Positions 1 through 9,167 are shown, counted from the first letter of the stretch. The stretch is 64,000 bases of DNA from Pyxidicoccus xibeiensis (GCF_024198175.1 NZ_JAJVKV010000017.1:62001-126000), one strand, 5' to 3'. The notes: generated by a model not told the origin, from the letters alone. Numbers and translations are program-made.

Positions 1-1
1 G

Positions 2-1435
2 CAGGTGGCCAACGGGGAGAACACGGCGGCGCAGCTGGAGATCCGCTCGGTGCTGGCGGTGGACCCGCGGGCGCAGTTCTCGCCCAACTTCTTCCCGCCG
101 GACGAGATGGCCTTCGTGGAGAAGGAGCGCAAGGCGGTGCTGGCCGGCGCGACGGGGACGCTGAACATCCGCACGGAGCCGGTGCCCGCCCACGTGTTCG
201 TGGACGGCGAGTTCCGGGGCGTGTCCCCGGTGGCGCTGACGGACGTGACGCCCGCGGACCACTACGTGACGGTGGTGGCGCCGGGCTACGCGCTGGCGCA
301 GCGCCGGGCCCGCGAGGGCGACACGGTGCTCACCCTGACGCCCGTGGCCTCGCAGAAGGCCCTGCAGACGCTGACGGAGGCGGTGGCGAGCAAGCCGGGC
401 GGGGTGGAGCGGGACAGGGCCCTGCGCGAGCTGGGCACGCTCGCGGGCGTGTCCCAGGTGCTGGCGCTGCTGGTGCGCGGCGGGGCCGGGGCCGTGCCGC
501 TGGAGGTGACGGCGCTGCGGCTGGAGGTGGCGGACGGGCACAACCAGGCCTATGCGCTGGGGACGGTGCCGCGCGGGGACGGCATGGCCACGGGCTCGCA
601 GGCGCTGCTGACGGGGCTGGTGGCCGCGGATGCGCCGCGCCAGGGTGGCAAGCCGGTGACGCACTTCGCGAGCGGTGGCAGCGCCACGCGCCGCACCGTG
701 GGCTACGTGCTGCTGGCCACGGGCGTGGCCCTGGCGGCCGGCGGCATCTACTTCGGCATGGAGGCCTCCGCGAAGGAGGACGAGTTCAAGCGCGCCGTGC
801 AGAACAGCCCCCGCGCCCAGGACATCAAGGACACCGGCAAGACGTACGCGCTGGTGGCCGACGTCGGCATCATCGCCGGCCTCGTGTCCGCGGGCCTGGG
901 CGGGTACTTCGCCTTCGCTGGCGGGGGCGACAGCAGCCCGAGCCCCTCCCGCGCGAGGCCGGCTCCGGAGCCCACCCGGCAGCGGGAGCCCACCCGCGCC
1001 CCGCCTCCGGCGCGCACGACCGAGTCGAAGCCGGAGCGCGAGGCGCTGCCCATGCCGCCGCCGCCGTCGAAGTCCACGAGCAAGCCCCGGAGCGAGCCGC
1101 TCCCCATGCCTCCGCCGCCTCCGGCGAAGACCGCCCCGCCGTCCACGCCTCCGCCCGCGGCGCAGGAAGAGGCCGCCCCGCCCCCGCGTCCGGCCGACAC
1201 CGGCAAGCGCTCGCGCGAGGACGAGGCCCGCCAGCGCGAGGAGGAGCTGCGCAAGCGCCGCGAAGAGGTGGAGCGCCAGCGCCGCGAGCTGGAGGCGCAG
1301 CGCAAGAAGGAAGAGGAGGACGCGCGGCGCGAGCAGGAGGCGAAGCGCAAGCGCGAGGAGGAGGAGCGGCGGAAGCAGGAAGAGGAGAAGAAGAAGCGCC
1401 CCTCACTCGACGAAGACGATCTCCGGAACTACTAG
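2..1435 (+). CDS. PEGA-domain membrane protein, 5' truncated by window edge
   Basis: The reading frame is open from the first bases, and its first residues look like mid-protein sequence with no signal peptide, so the true start lies upstream. A PEGA domain is visible at about residues 55-100 of the visible part (TLNIRTEPVPAHVFVDGE, then a GVSP motif). Two hydrophobic segments follow at about 233-253 and 283-307. Next come a long Pro-rich stretch and a highly charged Glu/Arg/Lys coiled coil up to the stop. PEGA domains are common in myxobacterial envelope proteins and surface-layer-like assemblies; the specific role is unknown. The next gene (lipoprotein) begins 2 bases after the stop, so the two are probably cotranscribed. 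Confidence 0.85.
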   Translation, partial: QVANGENTAAQLEIRSVLAVDPRAQFSPNFFPPDEMAFVEKERKAVLAGATGTLNIRTEPVPAHVFVDGEFRGVSPVALTDVTPADHYVTVVAPGYALAQRRAREGDTVLTLTPVASQKALQTLTEAVASKPGGVERDRALRELGTLAGVSQVLALLVRGGAGAVPLEVTALRLEVADGHNQAYALGTVPRGDGMATGSQALLTGLVAADAPRQGGKPVTHFASGGSATRRTVGYVLLATGVALAAGGIYFGMEASAKEDEFKRAVQNSPRAQDIKDTGKTYALVADVGIIAGLVSAGLGGYFAFAGGGDSSPSPSRARPAPEPTRQREPTRAPPPARTTESKPEREALPMPPPPSKSTSKPRSEPLPMPPPPPAKTAPPSTPPPAAQEEAAPPPRPADTGKRSREDEARQREEELRKRREEVERQRRELEAQRKKEEEDARREQEAKRKREEEERRKQEEEKKKRPSLDEDDLRNY

Positions 1436-1437
1436 CC

Positions 1438-1692
1438 ATGCGCCGTCCTCTCCGCTCTCTCGTCCCGCTCGCGGCCCTCTCCCTGACGCTGTCCGCGTGC
1501 AGCCTCCTCGTCGACTTCGACGAGGAGGGGCAGCCCTGTGACGCCCTCAACCAGTGCCTGGAGGGCTACACCTGCCAGGGCGACGTGTGCGTCTCCGACG
1601 ACAGCCCCGCACCCGATGCCGGCACGGGTGCTGATGCCGGTACGGGTGTCGATGCCGGCACCGACGCGGGCGTCGTCGACGCCGGCGGCTGA
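1438..1692 (+). CDS. small Cys-containing lipoprotein
   Basis: This is an 84-residue protein. It has a basic N-terminus (MRRPLRS), a hydrophobic core and the lipobox LSAC, so it is a predicted signal peptidase II substrate. The mature part has four Cys in a short knot-like stretch (CDALNQC, CQGDVC), followed by an Ala/Asp/Gly repeat tail built on DAGTG units. This Cys cluster plus DAG tail is frequent in myxobacterial lipoproteins of unknown function. It starts 2 bases after the preceding PEGA gene, indicating cotranscription. Confidence 0.75.
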   Translation: MRRPLRSLVPLAALSLTLSACSLLVDFDEEGQPCDALNQCLEGYTCQGDVCVSDDSPAPDAGTGADAGTGVDAGTDAGVVDAGG

Positions 1693-1907
1693 GCCCGCCG
1701 GTGGGGTGGGGGTGCGGGACTTTCTACAGTCCCCCGCCGTGTCCCGGGGACCGCGCCGTGTCCCCGGAACCACGCCTGCCCGCCTGCCCTCCCTCCGCAA
1801 CTCCCCGGAGTCATGAGGGAATCCGTGCCCGGCGTGCGGCCCGGCCCGGACGCGGGGTGGTTGGCATCCGCCGTGCTCTGTCCGGTGCCCAGGAGGCATC
1901 AATCGAC

Positions 1908-2888
1908 ATGGGCAAGCGCGTCGGAGTCCTGATGGGCGGATGGGGTGAGGAGCGGGAGATTTCGCTCAAGACGGGAGAGGCCGTCGTGGCGGCGCTGGAG
2001 TCGCGCGGTCACCACGTCACCCGCATCTTCGCGGGCCCCGGGCTGGACAGGGCGCTGCGCGCCGCGGAGCTGGACGTGGCCTTCGTCGCGCTCCACGGGC
2101 GCATGGGCGAGGACGGCCGGGTGCAGGGGCTGCTGGAGCTGCTGGAGCTGCCGTACACCGGCTCGGGCGTGCTGGCCTCGGCGCTGGCGATGAACAAGCC
2201 CTTCGCCAAGAAGCTCTTCCGGCTGCACAACCTGCCCACGCCCCGGGGCTACCGCGTGGGCCGCGAGGACGCGGCGCGTGCGCTGGAGCTGCACGGCGAC
2301 CTGGGCTTCCCCTGCGTGGTGAAGCCCGCGTGCGGGGGCTCCTCGGTGGGCCTGGCGGTGGTGCACGCGGCGGACGCGCTCGCCCCGGCGGTGGCCCAGG
2401 CGTGCCGCTTCGGCGGCGAGGCCCTGGTGGAGCGCTTCGCCGCCGGCCGCGAGGTGACGGTGGGCATCCTCGGCGACCAGGTGCTGGGCAGCCTCGAGGT
2501 GGCCACCCCGCGCGAGGGCTTCGACTTCGACGCCAAGTACAAGGGCGGCGCCAGCTACTTCCTCCCGCCCCGGCTGTCCCCCACGCGCGTGGCCAACGTG
2601 GAGGCCCTCGCGCTCGGCGCCTACCGCGCCCTGGGCTGCCGCGGCTACGCCCGGGTGGACCTGCTCTGCTCGGACACGGAGAACGACGTCGTGCTGGAGG
2701 TGAACACGCTGCCCGGCTTCACCCCCACCAGCCTCCTGCCCAAGATTGCCGCCCACGCCGGCCTGGACTTCCCGGCGCTCGTCGAGCGCGTCCTGGCGCT
2801 GGCCACGCGCGACGAGGCCGGAATCTCCGAGGCCCCCGCCGTGGACCCCATCCCCGAAACGGCCGAGCCCCGCCGCGCGGTGAGCTGA
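1908..2888 (+). CDS. ddl: D-alanine--D-alanine ligase
   Basis: This is an ATP-grasp enzyme that makes D-Ala-D-Ala for peptidoglycan precursors in the cytoplasm. The start MGKRVGVLMGG was chosen because AGGAGG lies at 1891-1896 and the family begins here; the open frame extends further upstream without family similarity. Visible motifs are the N-terminal GGWGEEREIS loop, ALHGRMGEDG, the ATP-grasp segment PACGGSSVGL, EVTVGILGD, and the Mg-binding end EVNTLPGFTPTSLLPK. The length of 326 aa is slightly above the usual 305-320 because of a short Pro/Glu-rich C-terminal tail. Confidence 0.95.
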   Translation: MGKRVGVLMGGWGEEREISLKTGEAVVAALESRGHHVTRIFAGPGLDRALRAAELDVAFVALHGRMGEDGRVQGLLELLELPYTGSGVLASALAMNKPFAKKLFRLHNLPTPRGYRVGREDAARALELHGDLGFPCVVKPACGGSSVGLAVVHAADALAPAVAQACRFGGEALVERFAAGREVTVGILGDQVLGSLEVATPREGFDFDAKYKGGASYFLPPRLSPTRVANVEALALGAYRALGCRGYARVDLLCSDTENDVVLEVNTLPGFTPTSLLPKIAAHAGLDFPALVERVLALATRDEAGISEAPAVDPIPETAEPRRAVS

Positions 2889-2959
2889 CCCGGCGGGTTG
2901 GCCCCCTACCGGCGCCGCCTCAGCCCCGGCGCCGGGCCCACAGGCTCCGTGAGAAGCAT

Positions 2960-2976
2960 GTGACGCGAGGTGTCAC
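2960..2976. promoter_or_regulatory. short inverted repeat upstream of the glycosyltransferase promoter
   Basis: GTGAC (2960-2964) and GTCAC (2972-2976) form 5-bp arms with a 7-base spacer, about 40 bases upstream of the -35 box at 3014. It could be a regulator site, but so short a repeat could also be chance. The 325-base gap 2889-3213 otherwise holds the promoter below and no convincing gene. Confidence 0.25.
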
Positions 2977-3013
2977 CCCCTGGTGAACGGAACGTTCAAA
3001 TCCTGGGAATAGT

Positions 3014-3042
3014 TTGACACGACCTTGACGCGTCCCTATTGT
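3014..3042 (+). promoter_or_regulatory. sigma70-type promoter for the glycosyltransferase
   Basis: TTGACA (3014-3019), a 17-base spacer and TATTGT (3037-3042) form a near-consensus housekeeping promoter. The predicted transcript starts near 3049 and has a leader of about 165 bases before the ATG at 3214. It is the best consensus match in the 2889-3213 gap. Confidence 0.6.
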
Positions 3043-3213
3043 CCGGCGCCGATCACTCCCGAAGGCTTAAAGTCGTGTCTTTTCGGGCACATACGGAGCG
3101 GGGGCTCACCAGACCCATCTGGCGGCGGTCAGCGTGAGAAGGGTGTCTGATGCCGCCGCGCAGGGAAGGACCGCGGGCCACGGGGGCCGTGCGGGAGGGG
3201 CTGAGCGTCACCG

Positions 3214-4737
3214 ATGACCACCGTCGAGATCATCTTCCTGGGCGTCTATTTCAGCGTCCTGTGCGTGCTGGCGGTCTACGGCTCGCACAGGTACCGGATG
3301 GCGTTCCTGTACTACCGGCACAAGTTCAAGCTGCCGACTCCCAAGGGCCCGCTCAAGGCGTTGCCCCGCGTCACCATCCAGCTGCCCATCTTCAACGAGA
3401 TGTACGTCGTTGAGCGACTGGTGGACTCGGTGTGCCGCATCGACTACCCGCGCGAGCTGCTGGAGATCCAGGTCCTCGACGACTCGACGGACGAGACGTG
3501 CGGAATCGCCCGTGCGTGCGTGGAGCGTCAGCGGCAGAAGGGCCACGACATCGTCTACATCCACCGCGTCAACCGCCAGGGCTTCAAGGCGGGCGCGCTG
3601 GAGCACGGCCTGAAGACGGCCAAGGGTGAGTACGTCGCGGTGTTCGACGCGGACTTCGTGCCGAGCCCGGACTTCCTGCTGCGCACGGTGCCCTTCTTCG
3701 CCGACGGCAAGGTGGGCATGGTGCAGGTGCGCTGGGGTCACCTCAACCGTGACTTCTCCATCCTGACGCAGGCCCAGAGCATCTTCCTGGACGGCCACTT
3801 CATCATCGAGCACACGGCGCGCAACCGCTCCGGCTGCTTCTTCAACTTCAATGGGACGGCGGGCATCTGGCGCCGGGACACCATCGCCGACGCGGGCGGC
3901 TGGCAGCACGACACGCTCACCGAGGACCTGGACCTGAGCTACCGCGCCCAGCTCAAGGGCTGGCAGTTCGTCTTCCTGCCCGAGGTCATCTCCCCGGCCG
4001 AGGTGCCGGTGGACATGAACGCCTTCAAGAGCCAGCAGCACCGCTGGGCGAAGGGCTCCATCCAGACGGCGAAGAAGCTCTTGCCCACCATCCTCAAGAG
4101 CGACCTGCCGCTGGCGGTGAAGCGCGAGGCCTTCTTCCACCTCACCAACAACATGGCCTATCTGCTGATGGTGCTGCTGTCCGTGCTGATGCCCATCAGC
4201 ATGGTGGTGCGCTTCCAGCACGGCCTGTACGGCACGCTCTTCCTGGACCTGCCCTTCTTCATCACCGCCACCGCCAGCGTCTGCGTGTTCTACGTGGCCG
4301 CGCAGCGGGAGATGGGCGTGAAGGGGTGGGCGCGGGTGAAGTACCTGCCCTTCCTGATGAGCCTGGGCATCGGCCTGGCCATCAACAACGCGAAGGCGGT
4401 GCTGGAGGCCCTGCTCAACCAGCAGTCGGGCTTCGCGCGCACGCCGAAGACGGGCGCCGAGGGCAAGAAGGTCGTCGCGGTGAAGAAGACGTACCGCGGC
4501 AGCAAGACGCTGATGCCGGTGGTGGAGCTGCTCTTCGCGGCCTACTTCACGGGAGCGCTCTGGTTCGCCATCGACGCGCGCATCTACACGTCGGTGCCCT
4601 TCATCATCCTGTTCCAGGCGGGCTTCCTGTACGTCGGCGTCTCCAGCCTCCTGCAGGGCCTGTCCGGCCGGGTGAAGGTGGCGGAGCCCGCTCCCGCGGT
4701 GAGCGCCGCGGGCGAGCAGTCGCGCCGCGCGGCCTGA
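3214..4737 (+). CDS. processive family 2 glycosyltransferase (cellulose synthase/CslA-like)
   Basis: This 507-aa membrane glycosyltransferase probably polymerises or transfers a beta-linked hexose at the inner membrane. It has one N-terminal membrane helix (about 5-25) and a GT-A catalytic domain. The processive signature is complete: DDSTDE at 89-94, DAD at 145-147, TED at 236-238 and QQHRW at 274-278 (QxxRW). Several C-terminal membrane helices follow from about residue 310. The architecture matches bacterial mannan/glucan synthase-like GT2 proteins; the sugar and product cannot be read from sequence. It is a single gene with its own promoter and stands convergent to the next lipoprotein gene. 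Confidence 0.88.
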   Translation: MTTVEIIFLGVYFSVLCVLAVYGSHRYRMAFLYYRHKFKLPTPKGPLKALPRVTIQLPIFNEMYVVERLVDSVCRIDYPRELLEIQVLDDSTDETCGIARACVERQRQKGHDIVYIHRVNRQGFKAGALEHGLKTAKGEYVAVFDADFVPSPDFLLRTVPFFADGKVGMVQVRWGHLNRDFSILTQAQSIFLDGHFIIEHTARNRSGCFFNFNGTAGIWRRDTIADAGGWQHDTLTEDLDLSYRAQLKGWQFVFLPEVISPAEVPVDMNAFKSQQHRWAKGSIQTAKKLLPTILKSDLPLAVKREAFFHLTNNMAYLLMVLLSVLMPISMVVRFQHGLYGTLFLDLPFFITATASVCVFYVAAQREMGVKGWARVKYLPFLMSLGIGLAINNAKAVLEALLNQQSGFARTPKTGAEGKKVVAVKKTYRGSKTLMPVVELLFAAYFTGALWFAIDARIYTSVPFIILFQAGFLYVGVSSLLQGLSGRVKVAEPAPAVSAAGEQSRRAA

Positions 4738-4749
4738 GGTTCCTCCCGG

Positions 4750-4812
4750 GAGGAGCGGGCCCCAAGGCCCCCTCCTGGGAGAGGAGCGGGCCGTAAGGCC
4801 CCCTCCTGGGAG
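4750..4812. terminator. tandem duplicated hairpins between convergent genes
   Basis: Two near-identical 30-base units (about 4750-4780 and 4781-4812) each contain AGGAGCGGGCC followed by GGCCCCCTCCT, arms that pair with one mismatch around a short AA loop. They lie directly after the glycosyltransferase stop and before the stop of the opposing lipoprotein gene. That position suits a bidirectional transcription stop, although there is no U-tract. Confidence 0.5.
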
Positions 4813-4852
4813 TCGGGTGGGGCCCAGGCTGAGGCCCCCACCCTCCGCGGGC

Positions 4853-5380
4853 TCAGCGGGTGCCAGCATCCGGTGGGCCGCGCAGCAACACCTGTTGCAG
4901 CCGCACGGTGGTGGTGCTCGCGGGCGCGGGACGGCAGCCCTCGTCGATGGAGGTGCTGGCCGCCGAGCGCAGCGTGAGGCCCGCGTCGGTGCACGATACC
5001 ACCTCGGTGGGGAAGACGACGGGGCAGGGCGCGCCGGAGCCGGCGAAGCCCGTGGCGCGCGTCTCGCCCACGAAGCCGCCCGGCGTGCGCTGGAGGACGA
5101 TGGACGCCGCTCCCGCATCCGGGGCCTCGGTGCCGCCATCCGCGTGGGCCCGCGTCACGGAGAGCGACAGGGTGCCGCCATCATCCTCGCCGTGGTAGCG
5201 GAACACCGGATTCTGCGCGTGGTGGTACTCGCCTGCCTGGCTGCTCTCACAGCCGGGAGGGACGCGGATGGGCGGTGGGGGTAGGGGTTTCTCCTCCGTG
5301 CGGGGAGGCGCCTTGGCGGGGCACGCCGTGAGGCAGAGAACACTGAGGCCGAGGGCCAGGGGAGGCAGGACGCGGTGCAT
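4853..5380 (-). CDS. lipoprotein of unknown function
   Basis: The start at 5380 is preferred over an upstream in-frame ATG because it places MHRVLPPLALGLSVLCLTAC, a lipoprotein signal with lipobox LTAC, at the N-terminus. The product is 175 aa. The mature protein begins with a Lys/Pro-rich stretch and carries Cys pairs that may form disulphides (GCESS, APCPVV, SCTDAG, EGCRPA). No recognised domain was seen. It is convergent with the glycosyltransferase and divergent from the PEGA gene at 5464. Confidence 0.7.
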   Translation of the reverse strand: MHRVLPPLALGLSVLCLTACPAKAPPRTEEKPLPPPPIRVPPGCESSQAGEYHHAQNPVFRYHGEDDGGTLSLSVTRAHADGGTEAPDAGAASIVLQRTPGGFVGETRATGFAGSGAPCPVVFPTEVVSCTDAGLTLRSAASTSIDEGCRPAPASTTTVRLQQVLLRGPPDAGTR

Positions 5381-5463
5381 GGGGCGCGGATCTTCGCCCA
5401 ACGGCAACGACAGGGGGACTCTGTTTGATTCCCCTCGGATGACTCTCTAACCTTCGGTCCGCC

Positions 5464-6540
5464 ATGAGCCTCCAACGCCTCGTCCTCTACGCCCTGGTGA
5501 CCGTCCTGGCGGTGCCGTCCTCCGCCCTCGCGCAGGACGATGACCTCCTGGCGCCTCCCACCCCGTCGAAGTCCCGCTCGAAGAGCGGGAAGCCGCCCGG
5601 AAAGACCAAGGTGGTGAAGAAGAAGCCCGCGCGCGTCACCAAGAAGCCCGCCGGGAAGAGCAAGGCGCCTGCGAAGAGTCGGACGGCGAAGAAGCCGCCC
5701 GTCGCGGACCCCATCGAGGACGACCTGCTGGCGCCGCCGACGCTGAAGAAGACGGAGCTGCTGGTGCGCATCTCCGGCAGCGTGCGCGGGGCGAAGCTGC
5801 TGGTGGACGGCAAGGATGCGGGCACGCTGACCGCGGCGCCCATCCCCGTGGAGGTGGCGCCCGGCGAGCACCTGCTGGTGGTCCGCAAGCCCGGCTATGC
5901 CGAGTACACGAAGCGCGTCGACGTCAAGGAGGGCGCCCAGCAGGAGCTGACGGTGTCGCTGGACGCCACCATGGGCTTCGCCACGCTGACGGCGGACGTG
6001 GCCGGGGTGGTGGCCTTCGTGGATGGCCAGGAGGTCGGCCCTGTGCCCCAGGGCAACGTGCTGCTCAAGCCGGGCTCGCGTGAAATCGAGTTCCGCGCTC
6101 CGGGCTTCAAGCCCGACGTGCACAACATCACCGTGTTCGCCGGCCGGAGCTATGACGTCACGGGCACGATGCGGCCCTCGATAGACACGTCCGTGGCGGC
6201 CTCGGACCCGGGCCGCTCGAAGCCCTCGGTGACGGAGCCCACCATTCCCCAGGACACGTCGCCGGGCCTGGACATCGGCGCCGAGGCGCCGCCCGAGGTG
6301 AGCTCCGGCAAGCCCTGGTACGGCCGCTGGTATGTGTGGGCCGGCGTGGGCGCGGTGGTGGCCGCGGGCACGGTGGGCGCGGTGATGGCGACGCAGGGCG
6401 GTACCCCGGACCCGCTGGACCCCACCGCGGTGTGTGGCGGCGTCACCTGCGACGCCATCCTGGGGAACGGTGCGCGCCCGGTGCGCGGTGGCAGCGGTGG
6501 TCGACTCCTGCCGCTTCAGGCCGGAGCCCTCCGCTTCTGA
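5464..6540 (+). CDS. secreted PEGA-domain protein with C-terminal membrane helix
   Basis: This 358-aa protein has a signal peptide ending near ALAQ (residue 24). Next comes a Lys/Pro/Ser-rich stretch, then two PEGA-like repeats at about 100-235 (GAKLLVDGKDAGTL; GVVAFVDGQEVGPV). A hydrophobic helix follows near 290-312 (WYVWAGVGAVVAAGTVGAV) and a short Gly-rich tail. It is the same class as the protein at the window's left end. PEGA repeats are thought to be beta-sandwich modules for surface or envelope interactions; the role here is unknown. Confidence 0.8.
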   Translation: MSLQRLVLYALVTVLAVPSSALAQDDDLLAPPTPSKSRSKSGKPPGKTKVVKKKPARVTKKPAGKSKAPAKSRTAKKPPVADPIEDDLLAPPTLKKTELLVRISGSVRGAKLLVDGKDAGTLTAAPIPVEVAPGEHLLVVRKPGYAEYTKRVDVKEGAQQELTVSLDATMGFATLTADVAGVVAFVDGQEVGPVPQGNVLLKPGSREIEFRAPGFKPDVHNITVFAGRSYDVTGTMRPSIDTSVAASDPGRSKPSVTEPTIPQDTSPGLDIGAEAPPEVSSGKPWYGRWYVWAGVGAVVAAGTVGAVMATQGGTPDPLDPTAVCGGVTCDAILGNGARPVRGGSGGRLLPLQAGALRF

Positions 6541-6603
6541 CGCAGTGCCCGCGGTCCAGTGCCGCTTCGCTCAAGGGCGAGGCGGCACGGACGCGGAAGG
6601 CGG

Positions 6604-7203
6604 CTACTGGCCGCGCAGGTCGTCGTCGGAGGCGCGGCCGGCGGGAGCGAGCACGAGGTACACGTCACTCACCCGGCCCACGCCCCAATAGTCGAGCGCG
6701 GTGGCGCGCACCTGGAAGGGCTCGGACTCGGGCAGCAGCTCGGTGACGTCCACCTCGCCGGGCTCGAAGGTGAAGGCGCGCCGGCCCACGCTGTCCACCT
6801 GCTCCTTGCCCATGTGGACGCCCTCGGTGAAGCCCACCACGGCGTGGCGCACCACCTTGCCACGGGCATCCAGCACCTCCAGCAGCAGGAAGTTGTCCAC
6901 GGAGATGCCGAGCGTGGCCTTGGCGTCGCCGTAGAGGCGGGCCCGGCTGCCTTCCAGCCGCAGCAGCGGCGTCTGCCCCGTCGTCACCACGCGGGGCGTG
7001 CGCTCGCCCTCGGTGGCGTCCACCTCCACGTCCTCGCGCACCTTCTCGAGCGCCTCCGTCTCCCGTGGCGGGGTGTCCACCAGCAACTGGATGGCGCGAG
7101 GGGCCGTCGAGGGTGCAGCGGAGGAGGGCGCGGAGGTGGGCACCTGCCGCGCACAGGCCATCAGTCCCCAGGCGGCGGCCAGGGCGAGCGTTCGAGAGTG
7201 CAT
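6604..7203 (-). CDS. lipoprotein of unknown function
   Basis: The start at 7203 (MHSRTLALAAAWGLMAC) gives a typical lipoprotein signal; a longer in-frame start has no signal. It encodes 199 aa. The mature region has a Ser/Ala/Pro linker and then a compact beta-rich domain (TPLLRLEGSRARLYGDAKAT, DVTELLPESEPFQV) without a recognised family. It is divergent from the M1-type peptidase gene, with starts 53 bases apart, so the two may share a control region. Confidence 0.7.
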   Translation of the reverse strand: MHSRTLALAAAWGLMACARQVPTSAPSSAAPSTAPRAIQLLVDTPPRETEALEKVREDVEVDATEGERTPRVVTTGQTPLLRLEGSRARLYGDAKATLGISVDNFLLLEVLDARGKVVRHAVVGFTEGVHMGKEQVDSVGRRAFTFEPGEVDVTELLPESEPFQVRATALDYWGVGRVSDVYLVLAPAGRASDDDLRGQ

Positions 7204-7255
7204 GGGAGCCCAGGGTAGACGAGCAGTGGTGGAGCGGGTCAATTAGCATGGCCCC

Positions 7256-9076
7256 ATGCGGACCTTCCTGGCTGGGTGCCTGCTGTGGTGCGTGCTCTCC
7301 GGGACTCCGGCCTGGAGCAGCGCGCCTCCGTCTCCTCCGGCCGCGGCCGCGGCGCGGGCGCCCGTCGCACCGGAGGTCCAGCTGTGCCTCCAGCACCTCA
7401 AGCCCGCCGAGCGCGAGCGGGCGGCGAAGGCGCTGGGGCCGCTGGACGCGCTGCCGCTCTACCGGGTGCAACTGGAGGTGGACCCCGTCGAGCGCGAGGT
7501 GAAGGGCCGCGTGCAGGTGGAGGTGCAGGCTCGGAGCAAGCCCATCACCGAGCTGTACCTGCGGCTGACGCCCAACGCGCAGGGGCGCCGGGTGGCGCTG
7601 TCCGACGCGAAGCTCGGTGGGCGGCCCATCCGCTTCGAGCAGCCCGAGCCCACGCTGTACCGCGTGGTGCTGGAGGACGCCGTGCCCCCGGGCGCGGCAG
7701 CCGTCCTCGACGTGGCGGTGAAGGCCACCGTGCCGCGCGCGGAGGCCGGGGGCGGCAGCCTCCTCGGAGGCTTCCTGGGCGGTGGTGGGGGGCGCTCGGG
7801 TGGCGACTACGGCGCCTTCTCCGCGGGAGCGGACTTCATCAGCCTGGTGGGCGTGGTGCCGCAGGTGCCGCCGCTGGACGCGACGGGACGGCCCTGGGAC
7901 GGGCCCCAGGGCATTGGCGACCTGGCGCTGTACGAGCCCTCGCACGTGCTGGCCACCATCACCGTGCCGTCGGGCTGGGCGGTGCACGCCACCGGCGCAC
8001 CCATGGGCGAGGTGCCGGAGCGGGACGGGCGCGTGCGCTTCGCCTTCGCGGCGGGCGCGGTGCGCGACTTCCCCATCCTCGTCTCGCGAGGCTACGAGCG
8101 CTCCACGGCCACGGTGAATGGCGTCACGGTGGAGAGCCACTACGCGGCGAAGGACAAGGCCGCGGGGGAGCGGGTGCTGAAGTACGCGACCTCGGCGCTG
8201 ACGGAGTTCGAGCGCCGGCTGGGGCCGCTGCCCTACACGCACTTCCGCGTGGTGGAGGCCCCCCTGACGGGCGGCGCGGGCGGCATGGAGTTCCCCGGGC
8301 TCATCACGGTGGCGACGATGCTCTACCGCGGAGGGATGGACCCGTCCGAGGCGCTGGCGGGCATGCCGGGGGCGGAGGACCTCCAGGCGCTGCTGGGGAT
8401 GATGGGGCAGGGGGGCAGCAGCCCGCTGGCGCACCTGGCCGAGGTGATGGAGCGCACGCTGGAGTTCACGGTGGCGCACGAGGTTGCGCACCAGTACTTC
8501 GCGGGGCTGGTGGGCTCGGACCCCATCCACGCGCCGGTGGTGGACGAGTCGCTGGCCCAGTACGCCGCGCTCCTCTACATCGAGTGGAAGCACGGCAAGG
8601 GCGCGGCGGAGGCCCTGCGGCGCGAGGCGCTGGTGTCCGCGTACCACCTGTACCGCATCTCGGGAGGCAAGGACGGCAAGGCGGACCGGCCCACGAGCGA
8701 CTTCGCGGACTCCTTCGAGTACAGCGCGCTCGTCTACGGCAAGGCGCCGCTGCTGCACCATGCATCGAGGAAGCTGGTGGGGGACGCGGCCTTCGTGCAG
8801 GCGCTGCGCTCCTACGTGGATGCGTACCGCTTCAAGTGGACGTGCAAGGAGTGCTTCACCCGCGAGCTGGCGAAGGCGAGCCCCGCCCACGCGAAGTCGC
8901 TGGAGCGCCTGCGCACGCGCTGGTGGCAGGAGTCCCACGGAGACGCGGACCTGGGCACGCCCGACCTCGGCTCGCTGATGGGCGGCATGGGCATGGGCGA
9001 CCTGGACGACCTGGAGCTGGACCCTCAGTCGAAGAAGCTCCTGGAGGAGCTGCTGCCCGGCCTGCTCGGCCAGTGA
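7256..9076 (+). CDS. secreted M1-family (gluzincin) aminopeptidase-like metallopeptidase
   Basis: A signal peptide (MRTFLAGCLLWCVLSGTPAW) heads a 606-aa protein. An N-terminal beta domain precedes a thermolysin-like catalytic domain with HEVAH at 408-412 and the third zinc ligand Glu431, exactly 18 residues after the second His (HExxH-x18-E), as in M1 peptidases. A Gly-rich insertion lies at about 163-185 (LLGGFLGGGGG). The exopeptidase GAMEN motif appears as GGMEF, which fits this superfamily. It is probably periplasmic or exported and hydrolyses peptides; the exact specificity is unknown. Confidence 0.88.
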   Translation: MRTFLAGCLLWCVLSGTPAWSSAPPSPPAAAAARAPVAPEVQLCLQHLKPAERERAAKALGPLDALPLYRVQLEVDPVEREVKGRVQVEVQARSKPITELYLRLTPNAQGRRVALSDAKLGGRPIRFEQPEPTLYRVVLEDAVPPGAAAVLDVAVKATVPRAEAGGGSLLGGFLGGGGGRSGGDYGAFSAGADFISLVGVVPQVPPLDATGRPWDGPQGIGDLALYEPSHVLATITVPSGWAVHATGAPMGEVPERDGRVRFAFAAGAVRDFPILVSRGYERSTATVNGVTVESHYAAKDKAAGERVLKYATSALTEFERRLGPLPYTHFRVVEAPLTGGAGGMEFPGLITVATMLYRGGMDPSEALAGMPGAEDLQALLGMMGQGGSSPLAHLAEVMERTLEFTVAHEVAHQYFAGLVGSDPIHAPVVDESLAQYAALLYIEWKHGKGAAEALRREALVSAYHLYRISGGKDGKADRPTSDFADSFEYSALVYGKAPLLHHASRKLVGDAAFVQALRSYVDAYRFKWTCKECFTRELAKASPAHAKSLERLRTRWWQESHGDADLGTPDLGSLMGGMGMGDLDDLELDPQSKKLLEELLPGLLGQ

Positions 9077-9138
9077 GCCGGGCGCCGGGCGTGTCCCCGG
9101 AGCGCGTGTGAGCGCGGGCTCCGGAGAGGGGCCCGATG

Positions 9139-9167
9139 TTGACGCATGATAGCCGGATGGTTATAAA
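9139..9167 (+). promoter_or_regulatory. sigma70-type promoter for the SRPBCC gene
   Basis: TTGACG (9139-9144), a 17-base spacer and TATAAA (9162-9167) form a near-consensus promoter. The transcript would start near 9174, about 45 bases before the ATG at 9219. It is one of the few AT-rich patches in the window. Confidence 0.65.

Noticed and set aside
675-1541. A plus-strand 288-codon Arg/Pro-rich frame
   Set aside because: Out-of-frame shadow of the PEGA and lipoprotein genes.
2985-3005. A T-loop-like GTTCAAATCC that could suggest a tRNA
   Set aside because: The flanking bases do not form a T-stem, and no acceptor or anticodon arm is present; the region instead carries a promoter.
4750-4812. 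A minimal CRISPR array
   Set aside because: Only two units with no spacer between them; each is a self-complementary hairpin and no cas genes are present.
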